Assembly: GCF_026242055.1 (NCBI RefSeq)
Contig: NZ_JAPJDL010000002.1
Span: 1 to 64,000, forward strand
Direction of reading: 5' to 3'
Source of the DNA: Lentzea sp. NEAU-D7
Lineage (GTDB): Bacteria > Actinomycetota > Actinomycetes > Mycobacteriales > Pseudonocardiaceae
Length of the DNA stretch: 64,000 nt
How positions within the stretch are numbered: position 1 is the stretch's first letter; the number at the start of each line of letters is the position of its first letter. Under the pieces are notes generated by a model. It searched no databases. It saw nothing but the letters and a program-made list of their open reading frames with translations, and was not told the origin of the DNA. The translations under genes and the position numbers were made by a program. Positions 49,271 to 57,876 of the stretch are shown here, one piece after another.

Positions 49271-50995
49271 ATGACTGAACATCAGCTAGCCACATCGGTT
49301 TTGGTGATCGGCAGCGGTGGCGCGGGACTGCGCGCCGCCATCGAGCTCGCCGAACGAGGCATCGACGTGCTGGTCGTGGGCAAGCGCCCCAAGGCCGACG
49401 CGCACACCGCGCTCGCCGCCGGCGGCATCAACGCGGCGCTGGCCACGATGGACCCTTCGGACACGTGGCAGCAGCACGCGGCGGACACCATCAAGGAGAG
49501 CTACCTGCTCGCCAACCCGGAGATCGTGCGGGTCGTGGCCGAGCAGGCGGCGCGCGGAATCGCTGACCTGGAACGCTGGGGCATGCCGTTCGCGCGGGAG
49601 GACGACGGGCGCATCTCGCAGCGGTTCTTCGGCGCGCACACGTTCCGCCGCACGTCGTTCGCCGGCGACTACACCGGCCTGGAGATCCAGCGCACGCTGG
49701 TGAACCGGGCCGCGCAGCTCGACATCCCGATCCACGACACCTGCTACATCACCCGAATCCTGGTGCACGACAACGTCGTCTTCGGCGCCTACGGGTTCGA
49801 CCTGAACACGGGTGAGCGGTACGTCTTCCACGCGGACGCCGTGATCCTCGCGGCCGGCGGGCACACCCGCATCTGGCGCCGCACGTCGAGCCGCCGCGAC
49901 GAGAACACCGGCGACTCGTTCCGGCTGGCGGTGCTCGCGGGCGGCAGGATCCGCGACCCCGAGCTGGTGCAGTTCCACCCGTCCGGCCTGATCGAACCGG
50001 AGAACGCGGCGGGCACCCTGGTCTCGGAGGCGGCTCGCGGTGAGGGCGGCATCCTGACCAACGCGTCCGGCGAGCGGTTCATGGCCCGCTACGACCCGGA
50101 GCGGATGGAACTGTCCACACGCGACAGGGTCGCGCTCGCCGCGTACACCGAGATCAAGGAGGGTCGCGGCACCCCGAACGGCGGAGTGTGGCTGGACGTG
50201 TCGCACCTGCCGCGCGAGCAGATCATGCAACGACTGCCCAGGGTGTACCAGACGCTGCTCGAACTGCAGATGAAGGACATCACCAGGGAGGCCGTCGAGA
50301 TCGCGCCGACCGCCCACTACTCGATGGGCGGCGTGTGGGTGTCGCCCGAGGACCACTCGACGGGCGTGACGGGCCTGTACGCGATCGGCGAGGCGTCCAG
50401 CGGCCTGCACGGCGCGAACCGGCTCGGCGGCAACTCGCTCATCGAACTGCTGGTCTACGGCCGGATCGTCGGCGAGGCCGCGGCCGGGTACTCGGCTTCC
50501 CTGCAGGCGCAACGGCGTTCGCGCGCCGCGGTCGACGAGGCGCGGTCCGAAGTGGACGATCTGCTCGCCGCCGACGGCCAGGAGAACGTCCGTGCCCTGC
50601 AACGCGCGCTGCGCAACACCATGACCGAGCACGCGGGCGTCGTCCGCGACGAAGCCGGTCTGCGCAAGGGGCTCGCCGAGCTGGACGAGCTGGAGAACCG
50701 CATCCGCGACGTCGGCGTGCACCCCGACCTCGCCGGGTTCGGGGACCTCGCCCACGCCTTCGACCTGCTGGCTTCGGCGCTCTCCGCCCGCGCGACCCTG
50801 GAGTGCGCCCTCGAACGCCGCGAGACGCGCGGCTGCCACAACCGGTCCGACCACCCGGACCTCGACCCCGCGCAGCAGGTGAACCTCGTGTGGGCGGGCC
50901 CCGGCCAGGTCGTCCGGGAGGAGATCCCTCCGGTGCCGGACGAGATCGCGTCGCTGATGCGGGAGGTCGACACGGCCGGCAAGCTGGTCGAGTGA
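49271..50995 (+). CDS. Fumarate reductase/succinate dehydrogenase-type flavoprotein subunit
   Basis: A 574-residue FAD enzyme of the SdhA/FrdA/NadB superfamily. FAD motif VIGSGGAGLRAAIE, the histidine region TAHYSMGGVWV, the FAD-end GANRLGGNSLIELLVYG and catalytic Arg in RDENTG. No adjacent iron-sulfur or membrane-anchor gene is present, so it could be an L-aspartate-oxidase-like or a stand-alone fumarate reductase. ATG 49271 with GGAGG 5 nt upstream is preferred to GTG 49268. Divergent from trpF. Confidence 0.9.
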   Translation: MTEHQLATSVLVIGSGGAGLRAAIELAERGIDVLVVGKRPKADAHTALAAGGINAALATMDPSDTWQQHAADTIKESYLLANPEIVRVVAEQAARGIADLERWGMPFAREDDGRISQRFFGAHTFRRTSFAGDYTGLEIQRTLVNRAAQLDIPIHDTCYITRILVHDNVVFGAYGFDLNTGERYVFHADAVILAAGGHTRIWRRTSSRRDENTGDSFRLAVLAGGRIRDPELVQFHPSGLIEPENAAGTLVSEAARGEGGILTNASGERFMARYDPERMELSTRDRVALAAYTEIKEGRGTPNGGVWLDVSHLPREQIMQRLPRVYQTLLELQMKDITREAVEIAPTAHYSMGGVWVSPEDHSTGVTGLYAIGEASSGLHGANRLGGNSLIELLVYGRIVGEAAAGYSASLQAQRRSRAAVDEARSEVDDLLAADGQENVRALQRALRNTMTEHAGVVRDEAGLRKGLAELDELENRIRDVGVHPDLAGFGDLAHAFDLLASALSARATLECALERRETRGCHNRSDHPDLDPAQQVNLVWAGPGQVVREEIPPVPDEIASLMREVDTAGKLVE

Positions 50996-50999
50996 CGGT

Positions 51000-51028
51000 C
51001 GAGGGGCGGGGGCCTTCCCCGCCCCTCG
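51000..51028. terminator. Bidirectional terminator hairpin
   Basis: A perfect 12-bp stem CGAGGGGCGGGG / CCCCGCCCCTCG with loop gcctt lies between the flavoprotein gene (plus) and the cupin gene (minus). Confidence 0.75.
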
Positions 51029-51034
51029 TGCTCG

Positions 51035-51367
51035 TCACGGCAGCCGCAACGCCGTGGTGAACAGGAAGGCGCTGTCCTCCAGCGCCTCGACCCGGTGGCG
51101 GCGCCGCGGCATCGTCAGCAGGTCGCCGGGCGACGCCTCCCACGAGTCCGGCCCGGCCACCAGCCGGACGCGGCCGAGCAGCACCTGCACGGTCACCTCA
51201 CCGGGGTGCTCGTGCTCGTGCAGGTGCTCGCCCGCGCGCAACGCCATCACCGTCTGCCGCAACGCCGCCTCGTGTCCACCGTGGACGGTGACGGCGCTGC
51301 GCCCGCTCGAAGCCGCGCGGGCGACGCCGAGGTGGTCGCGCGCCAGCGCGTTCAGCGACGTCCTCAC
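51035..51367 (-). CDS. Cupin-domain protein
   Basis: A 110-residue single cupin. Metal site: LRAGEHLHEHEHPGEVTVQVLLGRVRL, with the second part PGDLLTMPRRRHRVEAL. Starts at GTG 51367, overlapping the stop of the preceding cupin gene as GTGA, so the two are translated together. Function is not predictable; likely small-molecule binding or a metal-dependent enzyme. Confidence 0.85.
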   Translation of the reverse strand: MRTSLNALARDHLGVARAASSGRSAVTVHGGHEAALRQTVMALRAGEHLHEHEHPGEVTVQVLLGRVRLVAGPDSWEASPGDLLTMPRRRHRVEALEDSAFLFTTALRLP

Positions 51368-51798
51368 GGCCGGGGTGCCCTGAGGTGTCGGCGCGCCCGC
51401 AGCTCGTCCGGTTCCACGACGGTCAGCATCGGCTGACCGGGCGCGCAGAACATCGTGACCACGAAAGCGGACTCCTCGTCCGCCAGGTGGTTGCCGTCCT
51501 GGTAGTGGATGACGTCGCCGCCCGGCTCCCAGAACGTCTCGCCCGCGCGGACGACCCGCTCCGGCTCGCCTTCCAGCTCGAAGACGATGGCGCCCTTCAC
51601 GACGTAGCCGTACGCGGGCCCGGAATGCCGGTGCGGCGGCGCGCCGGGACTCGACGGCGGCAGCGTCACGAGGATCGTCATGGCCTCGGCGCCGTCCGGG
51701 ATCCGCGGTGCTCCCGGCACGGTGCCGATGACCTCGATCTTCGGCGGCGGGCCGCTCTTGTCCGGGTTGTCGAGCTGATGGGTGTGTTCGTGGCTCAT
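51364..51798 (-). CDS. Cupin-domain protein
   Basis: A 144-residue cupin: PPHRHSGPAYGYVVKGAIVFE and GGDVIHYQDGNHLADEE with a second histidine. It probably binds a divalent metal. A His-rich start (MSHEHTHQ) might also bind metal. First gene of a coupled pair with the next cupin. ATG 51798. Confidence 0.85.
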   Translation of the reverse strand: MSHEHTHQLDNPDKSGPPPKIEVIGTVPGAPRIPDGAEAMTILVTLPPSSPGAPPHRHSGPAYGYVVKGAIVFELEGEPERVVRAGETFWEPGGDVIHYQDGNHLADEESAFVVTMFCAPGQPMLTVVEPDELRARRHLRAPRP

Positions 51799-51874
51799 GT
51801 CAGAACAGACCGCACAACCCACCGATCTGTGACAGCGTCGGGACTCCCGCCGAAAGGAGGCGACGCGGGACTTC

Positions 51875-52042
51875 GTGCTCGCCCACGTCGACTGGTTCGC
51901 CGCCGTCGGCGAACCGGCGGTCAGCACGCTGCTGGAACGCGCGGACGAACTGGCCGGGGTCGTCGCGCCGAGGTGGTTCCCCGGCGCGACCGAACGGCCC
52001 GGCGAGATCTGGGTGGTGCTGTACCGCGCCGTCACGCGCTGA
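51875..52042 (+). CDS. Small hypothetical protein
   Basis: A 55-residue ORF with a reasonable codon pattern, reading VDWFAAVGEPAVSTLLER, WFPGATERPGEIWVVLYRAVTR. AGGAGG lies 14 nt before the GTG, further than usual. It fills the gap between the cupin pair and the DUF4360 gene. Family unknown. Confidence 0.4.
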   Translation: MLAHVDWFAAVGEPAVSTLLERADELAGVVAPRWFPGATERPGEIWVVLYRAVTR

Positions 52043-52057
52043 CCACCGGGACCGGAC

Positions 52058-52636
52058 TCAGCAGCGCCTGGTCCACACGACGCCCCGGCTCGACTCCACG
52101 ATCACGAAGCTGAGCCGGTCGGGGTCCGACGTGCCGAGCGCGACGCGGACCTCGGCGTTGACGTTGATGTTCCGCTTCTCGCCGCACGGCACCCACTGGA
52201 TCTCGGCCGCGTCCGGGCGGTAGCGGGTCTGCCAGTCGCCGCTGAACGGCCCGGTGAACGTCTGGGTCACCGTCGCGGTGGGGGAGGTGCCCTGCAGGTA
52301 GGTGCTGATCCGGCTGAGCCCGGTCGCTCCGTCCTGCAGGTGGGCGTAGCCCTCGTAGGTGGTCCGCGCGAGGCCGTAGGTGTAGCCCTGCGGCGCGTTC
52401 ACCCGCAGGTTGACCTGGCAGTTCTTGCGCTGGTCGAGCGGGGACGAGCCGTTGCCCGCCCGCGCCAGGAAGGTGTGGTACCCGATCGTGAACGTTCTGT
52501 CGTCCGTCTGGACGTCGGCGTCGCCGGCCGGGCAGCCCGAACCGTTGACGGTGACGACTTCGAGGAACGGCGCCGGCTGCTCGGCCGGTGCCAGAGCGGA
52601 CAGGGCGACGAGTGCTGCCGCTGCCGTGGTGAGCAT
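52058..52636 (-). CDS. Secreted DUF4360-family protein
   Basis: A 192-residue exported protein. Signal peptide at residues 1-18 (MLTTAAAALVALSALAPA). The mature part has VNGSGCPAGDADV, YHTFLARAGNGSSPLDQRKNCQVNLRV and WVPCGEKRNINVNAEVRV, which match DUF4360. Four cysteines are available for disulfides. Function unknown; such proteins are found in the cell envelope. Confidence 0.86.
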   Translation of the reverse strand: MLTTAAAALVALSALAPAEQPAPFLEVVTVNGSGCPAGDADVQTDDRTFTIGYHTFLARAGNGSSPLDQRKNCQVNLRVNAPQGYTYGLARTTYEGYAHLQDGATGLSRISTYLQGTSPTATVTQTFTGPFSGDWQTRYRPDAAEIQWVPCGEKRNINVNAEVRVALGTSDPDRLSFVIVESSRGVVWTRRC

Positions 52637-52714
52637 GGGGGAACCTCTCCGGGGAGTCGGGGCGGCGGCTGCCTCAGACGGTAGCGGCGACGCGCCTGAC
52701 GGTTCCCTGACGAT

Positions 52715-53539
52715 TCACGGCTTGAAGGGCAGCAGCTCCTCCTCGACGCCGGTCCTGACCACCACGCACGTCGACTCCGGCACCTCCCGCCACGCCCCGA
52801 CCAGGTCGCCCAGCGGCTCGGACACGATCAGCCGGGAGTCGTCGGTGAGGTCGTGCAGCGCCGGGTTGTCCGGGTACTGGCGGCGCAGGGTCGACACGTC
52901 GGTGCTGTGGAACAACGACCGCGACTTGCCCCGGCTCGAGTACCGGAACGCCCAGGTCGTCGAGCCGTCCGTGACCGCGACCGTCATCTGGACCGGGTAC
53001 TCCACGCCGGCCCGCCTGCCGACGTCCTCGACGAACTCCACCATGCGCGCCACCCCGGCCGGCGGGTCCTGCTCCAGCCCGAAGCTGACGGCCAGGTAGA
53101 ACATGACCTCCGAGTCCGTCGACCCCTCGATCAACGGGAACAGCACGGGGTCGATCGCCAGCATCAGCTCGCGCCGCACCAGCGGGAACTTCGCGATCAG
53201 TCCGTTGTGCATCCACAACCAGCTGCCGTACCGGAACGGGTGGCAGTTCGACCGCTGCACCGCCCCGCCCGTGGAGGCCCGCACGTGCGCGAACACCCGG
53301 TCGACGGTGATCTGCGCGGACAGTTCCCGCAGGTTGCGGTCGTTCCACGCCGGTTCTGTGCTCAGGAAGAGACCGGGCGTGCTCGTGCTGCCGTACCAGC
53401 CGATGCCGAACCCGTCACCGTTCACGGCCGTCGCGCCCAGCCGGGCGTGCTTCGACTGCATGACGAGCGAGTTCTCGGGCGCGTAGAGGAGTTCCTCCAG
53501 CAAGACCGGCGAACCGGAATACGCGAGCCACCTGCACAT
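52715..53539 (-). CDS. Class II glutamine amidotransferase (YafJ-like)
   Basis: A 274-residue Ntn hydrolase. The mature N-terminus is MCRWLAYSG with nucleophile Cys2. NGDGFGIGWYG, AHVRASTGGAVQRSNCHPF and MHNGLIA are substrate-binding segments of the GATase type 2 fold. It has no synthase domain, so it is of the stand-alone YafJ/EgtC type; no ergothioneine genes are adjacent. ATG 53539 is fixed by the Cys2. Divergent from a small membrane-protein gene. Confidence 0.9.
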   Translation of the reverse strand: MCRWLAYSGSPVLLEELLYAPENSLVMQSKHARLGATAVNGDGFGIGWYGSTSTPGLFLSTEPAWNDRNLRELSAQITVDRVFAHVRASTGGAVQRSNCHPFRYGSWLWMHNGLIAKFPLVRRELMLAIDPVLFPLIEGSTDSEVMFYLAVSFGLEQDPPAGVARMVEFVEDVGRRAGVEYPVQMTVAVTDGSTTWAFRYSSRGKSRSLFHSTDVSTLRRQYPDNPALHDLTDDSRLIVSEPLGDLVGAWREVPESTCVVVRTGVEEELLPFKP

Positions 53540-53627
53540 GTCGGACCTCCTGACCACCCGGCGCTACATGGGAACACGTAGCAGACCGGAATGGGAGGTT
53601 TGCGGCGACGCGCCTTCCTCGGGCAGC

Positions 53628-54023
53628 ATGGCTGGGGTGACGGTCCCTCCCGGCTTACGGCCCCCGCCCTACGAACAGCCGCGCGGGAACTTCGAGACGA
53701 TCGAGGTGTACGCGCCCGTCGCGCAGGTACCGGTCCCGGCAGAGCCCGCCCCGGAGCCCGAGGAACGCTCCGACCTCGCCGTCATCGGCCCGATCGCCGC
53801 GCTGGTGCTCGCCCTGACGATCAGCACCCTGATCCTCGAACACCCGGCCGCCCGCGCCGTCGCCGCCGGTCTCGCCACCATCGGCCTGATCGTGGCCGTC
53901 GCGCTCATGCTGATGGGCAAGAAGCCGCAGCCCGGCCGGCACGTGGCCCGGCACGCCGTCGACCCCGAGGCGACCGAGCGGATCGCTCCTCCCGGCTGGG
54001 GCGCGACCGACCGGCGCCGCTGA
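53628..54023 (+). CDS. Small proline-rich membrane protein
   Basis: A 131-residue protein with a proline-rich cytoplasmic N-terminus (GLRPPPYEQPRG, VPVPAEPAPEPEE) and two hydrophobic helices (LAVIGPIAALVLALTISTLIL and VAAGLATIGLIVAVALMLMG). ATG 53628 is preferred. Hypothetical. Confidence 0.6.
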   Translation: MAGVTVPPGLRPPPYEQPRGNFETIEVYAPVAQVPVPAEPAPEPEERSDLAVIGPIAALVLALTISTLILEHPAARAVAAGLATIGLIVAVALMLMGKKPQPGRHVARHAVDPEATERIAPPGWGATDRRR

Positions 54024-54048
54024 CCGGCGCCGATCGGCTCCCGCGGAC

Positions 54049-54537
54049 TCACTTCAGGGTCGCGAGACCGGCCTTCGCGTACTTCTCGTCCAGGTCGCCG
54101 CTGGGCGCGCCGCCGACGCCGATGCCCGCGACGGACGTGCCGTCGACCGTCACCGGCACACCGCCACCCAGGAACAACGTGCCGGGGATGTCGCGCAGCG
54201 TCGCGCCCTGCCCGGTGACGCGGCCGGCGAGCTCCGAGGTCGGGGCGTTGAACGACACCGCGGTGAACGCCTTGCGGCGTGCCGACTCCTCAGTCTGCGG
54301 GCCCGCGCCGTCGCCGGCGAGCAGCACCACGACGTCGCCGCCGCGGTCCACCACGGCGACCGTGACGCGCTGGTTCTCCTTCTCGGCGGCGTCGAGCGTG
54401 GCCTGGGCGGCCCTGATCGCCGCGTCGATGGTCAGCACCTTCTCCGTGCGGGTGGTGGTGCGCTGGTCGGCTGCCGCGTAGCCGCCGCCGATGCTCAGCA
54501 CGACGAGGGTGGCGACTGCGATCTTCTTGAGGTCCAT
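54049..54537 (-). CDS. hbpS: Secreted HbpS-like heme-binding sensor protein (GlcG/DUF336 family)
   Basis: A 162-residue exported protein. Signal: KKIAVATLVVLSIGGGYAAA. The DUF336 domain has LTIDAAIRAAQATLDAAEKEN, VAVVDRGG, ARRKAFTAVSFNAPTSEL and GGVPVTVDGTSVAGIGVGGA. In Streptomyces reticuli HbpS binds heme and oxidised iron and modulates the neighbouring SenS-SenR two-component system. The divergent kinase and regulator genes and the palindrome between reproduce that locus. Confidence 0.82.
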   Translation of the reverse strand: MDLKKIAVATLVVLSIGGGYAAADQRTTTRTEKVLTIDAAIRAAQATLDAAEKENQRVTVAVVDRGGDVVVLLAGDGAGPQTEESARRKAFTAVSFNAPTSELAGRVTGQGATLRDIPGTLFLGGGVPVTVDGTSVAGIGVGGAPSGDLDEKYAKAGLATLK

Positions 54538-54582
54538 GGCCACCACGGTGCTCCGGCCGGGGCGGCTTTCCCTGGTGGTGAC

Positions 54583-54602
54583 GGTTGAACCTCGGTTCAA
54601 CC
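54583..54602. promoter_or_regulatory. Palindrome GGTTGAAC-N4-GTTCAACC between hbpS and senS-like genes
   Basis: A perfect inverted repeat with 8-nt arms in the 111-nt divergent gap. A likely target of the SenR-like regulator encoded downstream, by analogy with the S. reticuli system. TACAGT at 54636-54641, 7 nt before the kinase start, is a plausible -10. Confidence 0.6.
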
Positions 54603-54648
54603 CATCGGTTGACCCGTGCCGGTGCGCCGCTCGCCTACAGTCGCCGAC

Positions 54649-55611
54649 GTGTGGCTGCACAGGGCGATGCACGCGGGCTTCTACGTGCTGCTGACGGCGT
54701 CGGCGGCGCGGTACGTCGCGTACCACGGCGCCGACCTCCTCGTGCTCGGCCTCGCTCTCGCGCTGGGGCTCGGGTATCCGGCGAGCGTGCGGTGGACGCG
54801 GGCGCTGCCGCTCGTGCTCGCCGTGTGGCTGGTGCTGGTGTGGCTGGCGCCGAGCTTCGGCTGGTGCGCGATCCCGTTGTTCTTCCAGTGCCTGCGCCAG
54901 CTCAGGCCGCGCGTGGCGCTGCCGATCGCGGCGGTGCTGACCGCGGCCGTCGTGCTGGCCCAGATCAGGCTGGCGGCGACGTTCGACCCGTCGCTGGTGC
55001 TCGGCCCGGTCGGCGTCGCGGTGCTGACGGCGGCGGTGTTCTTCGACCGCGCCCGCCTGCTGCACGAGGCCGGGGTGCTGGAGGAACGCCAGCGCCTCGC
55101 GCGCGAGATCCACGACACCCTGGCCCAGGGCTTCTCCAGCATCAACCTGCTGCTGTCGCTCGGCGAGACCGGGAAGGCGGCCGAGGTCGCGCGGGAGAAC
55201 CTGGGCGAGGCGCGGCGGTTCGTCCGCGACCTGTCGCCGATCCACGGCACACTGGTCGACGCGCTGCACCGGCTCTGCCCGCACGTGGAGGTGGACGGCG
55301 ATCCGTACGCGCTGAGCGTGCAGACCGAGGTGGCGTTGCTGCGAGCCGCACAGGGCGCGGTGGCGAACGTCGCCGAACACGCGGGTGCCAGCCGGGTGGC
55401 GATCACGTTGTCGTACCTCGGGGACGCTGTGACGCTCGACGTCGTGGACGACGGCCGCGGCTTCGACCCGGCGGCGGTGAAGGCGGCGGACGGCCGCGGC
55501 TACGGGCTGGCGTCCATCCGCGGGCGCATCACCGAGCTGGGCGGCACGGTGTCCGTGGAGAGCGCGCCGGGAGAGGGGACCGCGGTGGCGGTGACGGTGC
55601 CGACGCCATGA
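54649..55611 (+). CDS. senS: SenS-like sensor histidine kinase
   Basis: A 320-residue kinase with about five membrane helices in the first 130 residues. HisKA_3 domain: ERQRLAREIHDTLAQGFSSINLLL, with the phospho-accepting His in EIHDT. HATPase_c motifs AANVAEHAGAS, DDGRGFDP and GYGLASIRGRI. GTG 54649 fits a short leader after a TACAGT -10. The stop overlaps the regulator's start as ATGA. Probably senses redox/heme stress with the HbpS-like protein. Confidence 0.88.
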   Translation: MWLHRAMHAGFYVLLTASAARYVAYHGADLLVLGLALALGLGYPASVRWTRALPLVLAVWLVLVWLAPSFGWCAIPLFFQCLRQLRPRVALPIAAVLTAAVVLAQIRLAATFDPSLVLGPVGVAVLTAAVFFDRARLLHEAGVLEERQRLAREIHDTLAQGFSSINLLLSLGETGKAAEVARENLGEARRFVRDLSPIHGTLVDALHRLCPHVEVDGDPYALSVQTEVALLRAAQGAVANVAEHAGASRVAITLSYLGDAVTLDVVDDGRGFDPAAVKAADGRGYGLASIRGRITELGGTVSVESAPGEGTAVAVTVPTP

Positions 55612-56213
55612 GGGTGCTGGTGGTGGACGACCACCCGGTGGTCCGGTTCGGGCTCGCCGGCCTGCTGTCGCGCGACTTCGAGGTGATCGAGGCCGCGACC
55701 GGTGAGGAGTCGGTGACCAGGGCGTCCACTGTGGACGTCGTGCTGATGGATCTCCAGCTGGGCAAGGGCATCGACGGCGTGGAGGCCACGCGCAGGATCC
55801 GCGCGCTGGAGAACCCGCCGCAGGTCGTCGTGCTGACGACCTACGACTCCGACGCCGACATCGTGCGCGCCGTCGAGGCGGGCGCGATCGGCTACCTGCT
55901 CAAGGACTGCGCTCCGGAGGACCTGGCCGAGGCCGTGCGCACGGCCTCGACGGGCCAGACCGTGCTCTCGCCGGACATCGCGCAACGGCTGCTGCGCCAG
56001 GTCCGCGGCCCCGCGCCGAAGCTCAGCAAGCGCGAGGTGCAGATCCTGGAGCACCTCGCCCGCGGCCTGTCGAACCGGGAGATCGCGAAGGAGCTGTTCA
56101 TCAGCGAGGCCACCGTGAAGACGCACCTGGTGCGGATCTTCGTGAAGCTGGGCGTGGAGACCAGGACGGCGGCCGTGACGACCGCCGTCGAACGCAAGCT
56201 GATCCGGCTCTAG
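55608..56213 (+). CDS. senR: SenR-like NarL/LuxR response regulator
   Basis: A 201-residue regulator. Receiver domain: VLVVDDHPVVRFGLAGLL, VVLMDLQLGKGIDG with phospho-Asp in VLMDLQ, LTTYDSD and LKDCAPEDL. LuxR HTH at the C-terminus: LSKREVQILEHLARGLSNREIAKEL and ISEATVKTHL. It probably binds the palindrome upstream of its operon. Its TAG stop shares the palindromic CTAG at 56210-56213 with the convergent gene. Confidence 0.93.
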   Translation: MRVLVVDDHPVVRFGLAGLLSRDFEVIEAATGEESVTRASTVDVVLMDLQLGKGIDGVEATRRIRALENPPQVVVLTTYDSDADIVRAVEAGAIGYLLKDCAPEDLAEAVRTASTGQTVLSPDIAQRLLRQVRGPAPKLSKREVQILEHLARGLSNREIAKELFISEATVKTHLVRIFVKLGVETRTAAVTTAVERKLIRL

Positions 56214-56770
56214 TCCATCTCCGGAGGCGTTGTCCTCGTGAGCCGCTCGTCCGGCCGGCCGCCCGACATCGCGAGCATCCCGCGCAGCACCTGCAGCAGC
56301 TTGCGCAGCCCGCTCGGCTTCTTCCGGTCGATCCCGCTGATCACCTGCTTCAGCACGGTCAGCTGGTCGAAGTAGATCCGCTCGGTGACGAGGTTCTCGT
56401 TCTCGTCGAAGATGAAGTAGGCGTTCATGCGCGTGCGGTGCCCGCCGCCGGTCGCCGGGATCCTGCCCAGCGGCCCGAGGTGCGTGCCGATCAGCCAGAA
56501 CTCCACGATCACGGCGTCGACGCTGTGCCGGAACGAGATCAGTTCGTGGTGCTGGTCGGGGAACGCCACGCGCGTGTCGGTGTAGTACTGCCGGACGGCG
56601 CTGTCGCCGTCGTGGACCACCATCTGGGCGATGATCTCGTAGTGCGGGTGCGGGAACGTCGAGAGCGTGGCGTCCCAGTCGTGCGCCACCTCGTCGCGGA
56701 AGTGGTCGAGCACGAGCTTTTCGCGGGCCCGCAGGACCTCCTCGGCCGGCAGGACGAAACGGGAAGGCAT
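56210..56770 (-). CDS. NTF2-like (SnoaL/nuclear-transport-factor 2 fold) protein
   Basis: A 186-residue protein. HDWDATLSTFPHPHYEIIA, VHDGDSAVRQYYTDTRVAF, HSVDAVIVEFWLIGTHLG and NAYFIFDENENLVTERIYFDQLTVLKQ fit the NTF2-like fold of ring-modifying enzymes and lipid-metabolism proteins. ATG 56770 follows AGGAG. Nine nucleotides downstream of the MBL-fold gene; likely the same pathway. It shares the stop CTAG with the response regulator. Confidence 0.78.
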   Translation of the reverse strand: MPSRFVLPAEEVLRAREKLVLDHFRDEVAHDWDATLSTFPHPHYEIIAQMVVHDGDSAVRQYYTDTRVAFPDQHHELISFRHSVDAVIVEFWLIGTHLGPLGRIPATGGGHRTRMNAYFIFDENENLVTERIYFDQLTVLKQVISGIDRKKPSGLRKLLQVLRGMLAMSGGRPDERLTRTTPPEMD

Positions 56771-56779
56771 CGGCACTCC

Positions 56780-57796
56780 TCAGTGGACGATCTGGCCGTG
56801 GCTGAACGTGGGGGTGGTGCCGGGGTTCGTCCAGGCGCCGGTGAGCTCGCTGGAGGGGAAGAACTGCAGGAACCGCGGGTCGCGCTGGCTGCGGTCGGCG
56901 AGCGTCTTCTCCAGGATGATCGAGTTGTACTGGTCGGCGGTGGTCTCGACGGTGTTCGCGTTGAGCACGACCTCCTGCTGCCACCGGCGCGTCCACGACG
57001 CGAGGCCGGGCAGCTTCGAGTGCTCGGGCGTCAGCGCCTCGGCGGCGATCACGTTCTCGCTGCTCACCCAGATGCCGGTCGAGGTGTTGACCACGAGGCT
57101 CTGGTTGCCGAAGACGTGCCCCGGTGTCTTGACCACCGCGACGCCGGGTCCCAGCACGACCGAGCCGTCGATCGGCAGGAACGCCTCCGCCGGCAGGTCG
57201 CGATAGGTCGCCGGCTGGTACCAGGGCTTCTGCAACGGGTGCAGGTCGCTCAGGGCCGCCAGCTCGTCGCGTTGCACGATCACCTTGGCGTTCGGGAAGT
57301 ACGGCGTGGCGCCGATCCAGCGCCGCAGGTCCTGGGTGTGCAGGTGGTCGAACATCAGGTAGTCGACGTCCTCGGGCGCGATGCCGAGCCGTTCGAGGTG
57401 GCCGGGCACGGTGCCGTGGACCTTGACCACGCGCCGTTCGACCACGTTCGGGGTCCGGGCGGACAGGTCCTCGAAGTACGGCGTGTACCGGCCGTACTCG
57501 TGGTCGCTCGGCTCGAACAGCAGGATGCGCTCGCGGCCGTCGTCGTGCCAGCGGACCACCAGCATCCGGTTGGTGATCGACAGGAACGGCGCGATCGCCC
57601 GTGAGGCCCTGAACAGGCCGAACCGCGTCGGGTACGGCAACGTCACCAGGTCACGCGTGACGATGCTGTCCGGGGTGCCGGTCGTGGCGAACTCCCGCCG
57701 GAACGCCTCGCCCCGCGCACGGGCGACGCGCAGCCGCGCGCCGGGCCCGCCCTCGACGTCCATGTTGTCCAGCGTGTCGATCCGGGTGAAGCTCAT
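56780..57796 (-). CDS. Metallo-beta-lactamase-fold hydrolase
   Basis: A 338-residue MBL-fold protein. Metal-binding parts: LMFDHLHTQDLRRW (HxHxxD-like, with Asp in DH preceding), TPGHVFGNQSL with His and SSENVIAAEAL. The canonical HxHxDH is altered. Members hydrolyse lactones or thioesters. ATG 57796 with GGAGG 5 nt upstream is preferred. Two CCCAC-type operators lie between it and a divergent TetR gene. Confidence 0.84.
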   Translation of the reverse strand: MSFTRIDTLDNMDVEGGPGARLRVARARGEAFRREFATTGTPDSIVTRDLVTLPYPTRFGLFRASRAIAPFLSITNRMLVVRWHDDGRERILLFEPSDHEYGRYTPYFEDLSARTPNVVERRVVKVHGTVPGHLERLGIAPEDVDYLMFDHLHTQDLRRWIGATPYFPNAKVIVQRDELAALSDLHPLQKPWYQPATYRDLPAEAFLPIDGSVVLGPGVAVVKTPGHVFGNQSLVVNTSTGIWVSSENVIAAEALTPEHSKLPGLASWTRRWQQEVVLNANTVETTADQYNSIILEKTLADRSQRDPRFLQFFPSSELTGAWTNPGTTPTFSHGQIVH

Positions 57797-57810
57797 CATC
57801 CCCTCCAATA

Positions 57811-57852
57811 CCCACGCTGTGGGTTAATTCGGAGGTTAAACCCACACCGTGG
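57811..57852. promoter_or_regulatory. Paired TetR operators CCCAC-N3-GTGGG
   Basis: CCCACGCTGTGGG (57811-57823) and CCACACCGTGG (57842-57852) are two related palindromes about 20 nt apart in the gap between the MBL-fold gene and the TetR gene. Confidence 0.6.
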
Positions 57853-57876
57853 ACATCCGCAAGGCACAATGGCCGC

